A stretch of 38,530 nucleotides of DNA, from positions 165,563 through 204,092 of the forward strand of contig JBBHKE010001093.1 of NCBI GenBank assembly GCA_037447655.1, in the 5' to 3' direction. The translations under genes were made by a program, and so were the position numbers. Shown in pieces: positions 31,857 through 38,530 of the stretch. The notes under the pieces were generated by a model. That model searched no databases. It worked only from the letters and a program-made list of their open reading frames with translations, and was not told the origin of the DNA. Numbering within the stretch: the stretch's first letter is position 1; every line of letters starts with the position of its first letter. Origin of the DNA: Zygnema cylindricum (taxonomy: Eukaryota; Streptophyta; Zygnematophyceae; Zygnematales; Zygnemataceae).

Positions 31857-34070
31857 ATATTTCCTCCAATGCTCTCCGGCTTTATTTGTCCACATAGATC
31901 GACATGGACAAACTCCAAAACGATGTTGAGCCCATAATTTCACATCCTCTGTTGGATGTGGTTTTCGAATTTGTCGTCCTTAACTACATCCTTCACATCC
32001 ATTTACTTTAATGCCTGTAGCAAGATGTTATCCCCTCACACATGTCGTTTTCATCACCCTCCTTAAATTACCCCCGGATGTATGACACATCCGAATACCG
32101 TCAAATCTCCCTTTAATTCTAATATTTCATTAAAAATGTCCGTGGAGGGAGCATTCTTCCTCGGCCACCTCCATAAAAGTATGTTGTCATCGCATAAGTG
32201 GCTTCGCCTTCGCCGACTTATTTGCCATTCACTCTATATATTAGAATCGTCGAGTCGCTTGAAACGATAATGCTTCCACTAGCGCACATCGAATTAGTGG
32301 CTTCGCCTTCGCCGACTTATTTGCTATTCACTCTATATAGACGAGTCCTCGAGTCGCTTCAAACGATAACGCTCCCACCGGCACGCTGAATTTTCAGGAA
32401 AGCAAAGTAGATTCACTAAAACTTATGGTATGTAAGGACGTTCAGTAAACGCGCCTCCAAAATTGATTCGTTCCTTTGACATCCCCACCTGGGTAAGTTT
32501 AATCAAACGGTACCCACTGTACTGACCGTAATAGTTTCTCCACTTGCGACCATGATTGTTTTTGGTATGATATATGGTTGCATATCGTAAAAAAGCGAGG
32601 CGTCTATGCATACGTGGTGAGACGCCCCCTATGCTAATGATCCACTATTTTTAGCGTGCGTCACTCGATTCACTTGGTGAATCGATAGTGACATGCAGAC
32701 AAGTGAACGTTTGTCTTCCTTCGCCTCCTTCAAAATTTCCCAAGTCAAAGAAATTTTCATAGCCAACACCATGGCGGCCATAACGTCCACGACCAAGACC
32801 TTTGTCGCGTGCACGAGCGCGACCACCTAAACTGCAACCGCCTCTTGCTCCTCGCCATTAAATTTAAAATTTAGGATAGCATTGCTAACTCTTGTGCCCT
32901 GATTTCCTTAATTAAAGCATTCTTTGTCCTTCTTCGTACAAAAGGGCGAAACATGGCCGGGCCAAATGCAACGTAAAACAAAAAATGTTGTTAAAATCAT
33001 TCTGGACAGGCCATAATCACATATTTATGCCCTTTTTATGCCATTTTCCACGACCTCTCGAACCTCCACTTCTTCCACCCCCTCTTTCGCGGAAATAGTT
33101 CAAATCCACGAATTTGAGAGTTGCCACATTCAAAGCTCTCAAGCTTAACGAGCCTTTTGAACAATTAGTGCGTGCTCTTTGCCATCTTTAAATAATTCAC
33201 AATAAATTCGTAATTCTTATTTTCCCTCGCTAGTAAGTTCCCCTTGAGGTGGATCCACTTATCCAGAAATTCATTCAAAAACCGAATTACTTAGTCCACC
33301 TCCATGCTCACTCTCTCATTGTTAAAAAGATGCTCAACAATGATATTGAACCGTTTTACCCGATTGTCAATAACTTCATTAGATGACTTGAATTGCATGA
33401 AAAGAGAACATGTATTGTCCCTTGTTTTGAATTTCCCTCTCCAACTAAGATTCCAAAGCCTTCCTACATCCGTATTATTCGGTGTTATGAGTTAGAAAGT
33501 AGTCACACACAGACACCGCGAACGTTTGAGTCAGCCCGGTAATGGCCGCGAGAATCTTTCGCTTCCTTGAAGGACAAGCCTTCGGATCTCCGACCGACAT
33601 TTTCTCCTCTCCATTCATTACTTTCCAAAGTCCCCTCAAAATTAATTGAGCTTCAGTGTACTTCTTCCATGGAGGATAGTTCAATCCATTGACGACAATA
33701 GTCTTGCCGAGCATTTGAAACATCTCCACTTCTTCTTGACTATCCTCCTCTAAATCGGAATCATCATCAGATTTTAGTTTCCCTTTTTTACCTTTCTCTT
33801 TCTTCGCCCTCTCATAACCATCATCAGAATCTCCTCCATCTGGATCAAGATCCGGTTCACCATGAGTTAGTTCCTCAAACCTCCTATCGACGGCTGAAAA
33901 CTTCTCATCAATCCGACGCATGAAATTCTCAACTCGCAAGTGATTGTCAGACATCGTGCCACTGGCACCTCTATTTTGATCGAAAGGATCGGGGTTACAT
34001 TACAAAGGGGTCTCTCAAAAAACTGAACTCTTTTATTCTTTGGGAGGGTCTTCTGGAGTGGGCAGATTGA
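31857..34070 (-). mobile_element. Ty1/copia element C, decayed: gag to start of integrase core
   Basis: Minus-strand order: gag ORF (33954-33475); a WIHLKGNLL-type block near 33240; a degenerate zinc knuckle (CFN...GNQG) near 32910; a basic Gly-poor stretch; the protease-flank region near 32480; pre-integrase with CEGC...GRQIRKPHPTED; and FVHVDLCGQIKPESIGGN at 31921-31857, the first strand of the integrase core with its first catalytic Asp. It ends there without reverse transcriptase. A 99-bp tandem duplication occurs at 32197-32395. It is collinear with element A. Confidence 0.82.
33475..33954 (-). pseudogene. Copia gag (N-terminal part), longest intact piece
   Basis: 159 residues from ATG at 33954. 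An N-terminal helical part (RRIDEKFSAVDRRFEELTH) is followed by a very acidic/basic linker (DPDGGDSDDGYERAKKEKGK) and then GLNYPPWKKYTEAQLILRGL plus WKVMNGEEK. The last block is the copia gag DUF4219/UBN2-type motif (L-x-G-x-N-Y-x-x-W...L-W-x-x-x-x-G). The frame then stops at 33475, while homology to gag continues in other frames toward 33240. In a live element gag forms the particle that packages RNA. Confidence 0.8.
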
Positions 34071-34182
34071 TTTAATGATTCGATATGGGGGCTGAAGAGG
34101 AAAGAGTGAAAGGGTTCTCCATCTTTTTCTTTTCCCCCCATGGTTGCAACATTAGCCACAACGACATTATAATGGATCTCTT

Positions 34183-34198
34183 CCTGCTCCGGTTCCAA
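34183..34198 (-). promoter_or_regulatory. Possible degenerate primer binding site of copia C
   Basis: Minus strand TTGGAACCGGAGCAGG, about 230 nt upstream of the gag ATG, resembles the initiator-Met tRNA primer site used by many plant copia elements (TGGTATCAGAGC), with mismatches. It follows a CA. No matching LTR pair was found, so this is weak. Confidence 0.25.
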
Positions 34199-34582
34199 AT
34201 GAAATGATAGATATTAAACTTAATTTCCGCTATCAAGCAACTTTAGTAGCAAAACCAATAACATTCACCAACATTACATTACACTCAACCAACATTGAGA
34301 AGACATTTCGAAAAGATAATTCTTACATTAAGAAAGACCAAAATTACAAATTCTTTTATTCTATCTCCTTTTTTCTTCTATTCTTCCATGTTTTCATTCA
34401 ATTGATTATCTTACACAAGCCCATGGTGTCCCTTAAATGCTACACTAGTCATACTGCGGCACATGTGAGTGTGCGTAGCTGAGAAACCTCTAAAAATATG
34501 CCACCTGTTCATTCTAAACACTAGAACACTAAATTTCAATATGGATTGAATACATTGCAAAATAACATGCCAAACGAAAGTA

Positions 34583-34781
34583 CACCGCCTTTTTTTATTA
34601 GTTTTAATGACACTAATTCTGTCTCAACTTTTTTTGGCAAAAAAAAAAAAAAAAGAGTTAACATTAGTATTCAACGAAGTGGAAAAAAATCCGCCACGTC
34701 ACCTTGCACTAAATTAGTATTATTAATTATAATTTCGCATTAACAATAATTTTTCTTTAACACTAATAACGATGGGCATTG
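34583..34781. mobile_element. MITE copy 5, about 199 bp
   Basis: The left end CACCGCC...TTATTAGTTTTAAT and right end TTAACACTAATAACGATGGG...CATTG are imperfect inverted repeats of the family type, each with TA outside. An A run of about 15 lies inside. Confidence 0.6.
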
Positions 34782-34832
34782 TAGTAGACAAGTCAAAAGA
34801 ACTAATGTAAAAAAAAAAAAAAAAAAAAAAAA

Positions 34833-36038
34833 TTAATTTGGGAGGCGCGCATCGTCCAAAGATGGACCTCCTATTATTGCGACCGTGCAGTAGAATCCAC
34901 ATGACACTGTCAATAGTGTGGATTCGCACCGTTTTCGGATTCCCTTGGAAGCTCTTTTTCTTTGTTTTAGTGCCCTGCCAGTTTAGTAAAATGAATCATC
35001 ATTAGTGTGGATTTTCACAGATTTCTCGTTTTCCTTTTTTACGTTTTCTTGCAACTTTTCGTGCACTTCACTTTGGCCGCAGCTCACAACAATAAGTGTG
35101 AATTGCACACTGCTTGTTATATTATTTGTACGGTAAATTATTATTATCACTATTTGGGTTTCCTTTGAGGGAATTTTTGACTTTTCTCTTTTTAAGGCGA
35201 GTTATTCACCTCACCAAAAATAGTGTGGATGACAAGTTTTCATTAAATACCATATGCCCCTCTCTCTGCCCCTCCATTTGCCCCTCCCTCTACCACTCTC
35301 TTTGCCCATCTCTCCACACATCTCTCTAACCCTCCCTCGGCCCCAATCTTTTCCCCTCCATTTACCAATCCCGCTACCCATCTCTCAGCCCCTCGCTTTG
35401 CCCCTTTCTCCGACCCTCTCTCTTCCCTTCTCTCTATCCATCTCTTCCCCTCCCTTTGCCCCTTCCTCTGCCCCTTTCATTGGCCCCCTCTGTGCCCTTC
35501 TTTGTGCTCCTACCTCTCTCTCTGTTCCTCATTTGCCCCCTCACCGTCCCGTCTTCCTCCCCACTCCCCCCTCCTGCTCCCACCTCTCCCTTTTCCCACC
35601 AAATATTGAATTTGCTCCCCTGAGCATTAAGTTATGGCTGGTTAAAGATAGCCTATAAATACAAAAGGTCTCTCAAAGATAGATGCCTCAAAAAATTCTT
35701 AGTCCTAAACTCCCTCTCTAAACCCCCTACTACTATTGTACCTAACCAATCATAAGATCGTAAGGTACAAGAAGTTACAGGTGCCGCTGTACTTCATGTA
35801 CGACCATATTACGGCATGGTCCCGCTGATTCTGTCAATTCCTGAGCCGTAGTCGAGTCGTTCTCCCCGTAGTCATTCTCCCCGTAATATCTGTTGTCCAC
35901 TCATGGCTTGCCATGTGTCATCCGCTAAACATTAGCTCATAAACCGCCAAATAATCACGCAGGTGCGTCGGCTCCACTGTGAGCCGTCCGATCTGAAAAG
36001 ACATTTGATTTTGTTGGTTGAAAATGGAATATTGTTTC
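34833..36038 (+). mobile_element. Repeat family R, copy R2: left arm of a 1.2-kb inverted repeat
   Basis: Nearly identical to the reverse complement of 36765-37969, with only scattered substitutions. Contents in order: a segment shared with R1 (to about 35245); a pyrimidine-rich tract (35255-35600); a TATAAATA (35654-35661); then a part shared with R3 ending in GGAATATTGTTT. Its outer end is cut by a run of 24 A (34809-34832). Its inner end joins copia fragment D directly. The 134-residue frame over the pyrimidine tract is conserved only because the arms are nearly identical; I do not call it a gene. Confidence 0.9.
35654..35661 (+). promoter_or_regulatory. TATA-box-like element in R2
   Basis: CCTATAAATAC lies just after the pyrimidine tract and before a CT-rich stretch (CTCCCTCTCTAAACCCCC) that could hold a start site. 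The same element is at 37146-37153 on the minus strand in R2'. It is absent in diverged R3. A Pol II promoter role is inference. Confidence 0.4.
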
Positions 36039-36505
36039 CGTGGAGGGAGCATTCTTCCTCGGCCACCACCATAAAAGTATGTTGTCGTCGCATAAGTGGC
36101 TTCGCCTTCGCCGACTTATTTTCCATTCACTCTATATATTAGAATTGTCGAGTCGCTTGAAACGATAACGCTCCCACCAGCACGCTAAATTTTCAGGAAA
36201 GCAAAGTAGATTCAGTAAAACTTATGGTATGTAAGGACATTCAGTAAACGCGCCTCCAAAATTGACTGTTTCTTTGATATCCCCACCTGGGTAAGTTTAA
36301 TCAAACGGTACCCAGTATACTGACCAAAATAGTTTCTTTACTTGCGACCATGATTGTTTTTGGTATGATATATGGTTGCATGTCATCAAAAAGCGAGGCC
36401 TCTATGCATACTTGGTGAGATACCCCCTATGCTAATGATCCACTCTTTTTAGCGTGCGTCACTCGATTCACTTGGTGAATCAATAGTGACATGTTGACAA
36501 GTGTA
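36039..36505 (-). mobile_element. Copia fragment D in the spacer of the inverted repeat
   Basis: Matches 32137-32700 of element C closely (GGCTTCGCCTTCGCCGAC, AACGCGCCTCCAAAATTGA, ATTCACTTGGTGAATC) but carries a single copy of the 99-bp unit that is duplicated in C. It abuts the inner end of R2 at one side and the tRNA-like module of R2' at the other. Confidence 0.85.
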
Positions 36506-36516
36506 TTTTTGGGATG

Positions 36517-36633
36517 AGATTCGATCTTAGGTCCTGCAAAACTTAGGAACCAATAAGATTCGATCTTAGGTCCTACAAAACTTAGGAACGAATAAGATTC
36601 GATCTTAGGTCTTGCATGATGTAAGACGTACGA
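36517..36633. repeat. 39-bp tandem triplication at the B-box of R2'
   Basis: AGATTCGATCTTAGGTC begins at 36517, 36556 and 36595, an exact 39-bp period. Each unit holds, on the minus strand, GACCTAAGATCGAATCTTA, which resembles a tRNA B-box (GGTTCRANNCC). Confidence 0.88.
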
Positions 36634-36663
36634 TGTAGCCGTGCGCCTTATCCTTTAGGTCTT
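36594..36663 (-). other. tRNA-Arg-like Pol III module in repeat R2'
   Basis: Minus strand CCTAAAGGATAAGGCGC closely resembles the D-arm/A-box of arginine tRNAs. It is followed by an imperfect stem with a 7-nt loop (CGCACG, GCTACAT, CGTACG) and, after about 38 nt, a B-box-like GATCGAATC. The acceptor stem does not pair, so this is not a working tRNA gene. R3 has the same arrangement (19322-19392), so the module belongs to the repeat. A SINE-type origin is likely but unproven. Confidence 0.5.
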
Positions 36664-36764
36664 GATGAAACATTGTACTATTTGGATGTGATAAGTATAA
36701 AGACGTAAACGCGGTAACATACGAAACGAACATTAATAAAACTGCATGAAATATTGGACCGCAC

Positions 36765-38208
36765 GAAACAATATTCCATTTTCAACCAACAAAATCAAAT
36801 GTCTTTTCAGATCGGACGGCTCACAGTGGAGCCGACGCACCTGCGTGATTATTTGGCGGTTTATGAGCTAATGTTTAGCGGATGACACATGGCAAGCCAT
36901 GAGTGGACAACAGATATTACGGGGAGAATGACTACGGGGAGAACGACTCGACTACGGCTCAGGAATTGACAGAATCAGCGGGACCATGCCGTAATATGGT
37001 CGTACATGAAGTACAGCGGCACCTGTAACTTCTTGTACCTTACGATCTTATGATTGGTTAGGTACAATAGTAGTAGGGGGTTTAGAGAGGGAGTTTAGGA
37101 CTAAGAATTTTTTGAGGCATCTATCTTTGAGAGACCTTTTGTATTTATAGGCTATCTTTAACCAGCCATAACTTAATGCTCAGGGGAGCAAATTCAATAT
37201 TTGGTGGGAAAAGGGAGAGGTGGGAGCAGGAGGGGGGAGTGGGGAGGAAGACGGGACGGTGAGGGGGCAAATGAGGAACAGAGAGAGAGGTAGGAGCACA
37301 AAGAAGGGCACAGAGGGGGCCAATGAAAGGGGCAGAGGAAGGGGCAAAGGGAGGGGAAGAGATGGATAGAGAGAAGGGAAGAGAGAGGGTCGGAGAAAGG
37401 GGCAAAGGGAGGGGCGGAGAGATGGTCAGCGGGATTGGTAGATGGAGGGGAAAAGATTGGGGCCGAGGGAGGGTTAGAGAGATGTGTGGAGAGATGGGCA
37501 AAGAGAGTGGTAGAGGGAGGGGCAAATGGAGGGGCAGAGAGAGGGGCATATGGTATTTAATGAAAACTTGTCATCCACACTATTTTTGGTGAGGTGAATA
37601 ACTCGCCTTAAAAAGAGAAAAGTCAAAAATTCCCTCAAAGGAAACCCAAATAGTGATAATAATAATTTACCGTACAAATAATATAACAAGCAGTGTGCAA
37701 TTCACACTTATTGTTGTGAGCTGCGGCCAAAGTGAAGTGCACGAAAAGTTGCAAGAAAACGTAAAAAAGGAAAACGAGAAATCTGTGAAAATCCACACTA
37801 ATGATGATTCATTTTACTAAACTGGCAGGGCACTAAAACAAAGAAAAAAGCTTCCAAGGGAATCCGAAAACGGTGCGAATCCACACTATTGACGGTGTCA
37901 TGTGGATTCTACTGCACGGTCGCAATAATAGGAGGTCCATCTTTGGACGATGCGCGCCTCCCAAATTAAAATTTCTTTATTTATTATTTTTTTATTTATT
38001 ATATCATCGAGAAGCTTCCTCGGGAGAAGTGTTCCTGAAAAACCATTTTTTTAAATCACATAAATTATAAAAAATGATTAATTAATCCAAATTTTTGTAA
38101 ACTTCCCCCAAAATTTAAAAACTATTCGGATAGTTACCAATTTCGCCCACAATTTTATAACTTTTTCTTCAAATTCCGCAATTTCTATCCAATTTTTCGC
38201 AAAGGTTG
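36765..38208 (-). mobile_element. Repeat family R, copy R2': right arm and outer extension
   Basis: Positions 36765-37969 form the right arm of the inverted repeat with R2. From 37970 to 38208 it extends further and aligns with the first part of R1 (AACTATCCGAATAG, GGAACACTTCTCCCGAG). Toward lower coordinates it continues through unique sequence (TTTCGTGCGG...) into the tRNA-like module, as R3 does. It is therefore the most complete copy of the family. Confidence 0.88.
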
Positions 38209-38530
38209 TTGATTTTATGCGATCTCAGATGATATTATTTATGGATATCGGAGCACCAACATTGTGTACAGAAATTTGATCGCCGATATTGTACAGACGG
38301 CAAAGATCCAATGGTACGAAATCGAGTGACGATTCCACGACAAACATTTTTCGGCCTAAATTCTGACGCACATTTGGAAACTAGCACTGACGGCTGACAT
38401 TACCTATTTTGGCGTGTAGTCATTCGTTCACACGGTGCACACATTCAACATTCAGATTGGAGTGCATATGTACAAATAGGAAGCATTCCACAAAAAGAGA
38501 TTATCTCTCTTAAAACAAGCTTTCATAGCA
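38209..38530. other. No recognised gene at window end
   Basis: Unique-looking sequence with CGATATTGTACAGA and similar words. No exon or element was recognised. Confidence 0.4.

Noticed and set aside
35254-35658. 134-residue frame with a near-identical partner at 37145-37549
   Set aside because: The match is due to the inverted repeat itself; the frame covers a pyrimidine tract and ends in repeat sequence.
36517-36633. 39-bp repeats checked as a CRISPR array
   Set aside because: Only three head-to-tail units without spacers, in a eukaryotic transposon.

Overview
Eukaryotic nuclear DNA, AT-rich and repeat-dense, with few exons and long introns. Two signs point to the plant lineage: a WRKY DNA-binding exon cut at the conserved PR intron position, and leucine-rich repeats of the plant type (N-x-L-S-G-x-I-P) carried on 72-nt exons. 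A third gene is unexpected there: a secreted protein with a NIDO (nidogen-like extracellular) domain, a family known mainly from animals. I infer a green alga or early-diverging streptophyte. Another WRKY-bearing protist, or a mixed assembly, remains possible. Two runs of N (1877-1886 and 13205-13473) show a draft assembly.

Layout. 1-170: WRKY exon (+). 2.7-3.2 kb: two adjacent TA-flanked MITEs. 4.9-9.7 kb: NIDO gene (-), four exons whose splice phases agree; its introns hold a 541-bp MITE and about 300 bp of TACA repeat. 9.9-10.45 kb: CpG-rich duplicated sequence upstream of that gene. 12.3-12.5 kb: a possible hAT transposon end. 14.1-16.3 kb: decayed Ty1/copia element A (-). 18.3-18.6 kb: copia reverse transcriptase fragment (-). 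19.3-19.95 kb: diverged member (R3) of an interspersed repeat called R here. 20.2-20.7 kb: possible DDE transposase remnant (+). 22.1-23.2 kb: purine-rich minisatellite. 24.7-27.2 kb: LRR gene fragment (+). 28.2-29.7 kb: two copia gag-type remnants (+). 29.93-30.14 kb: MITE. 30.6-38.2 kb: nested repeats, namely R1 (+), copia C (-), MITE, R2 (+), copia D (-), R2' (-). R2 and R2' form a nearly identical inverted repeat with 1.2-kb arms.

The three host genes show no sign of acting together: one transcription factor fragment, one secreted adhesion-type protein, one receptor-type LRR protein. The rest is mobile-element debris, microsatellites and long purine/pyrimidine tracts. The most notable items are the NIDO gene, the duplicated LRR exon-intron modules, the R family with its tRNA-Arg-like A/B-box module, and the large inverted repeat. 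All calls are by eye from sequence; no similarity search was possible.
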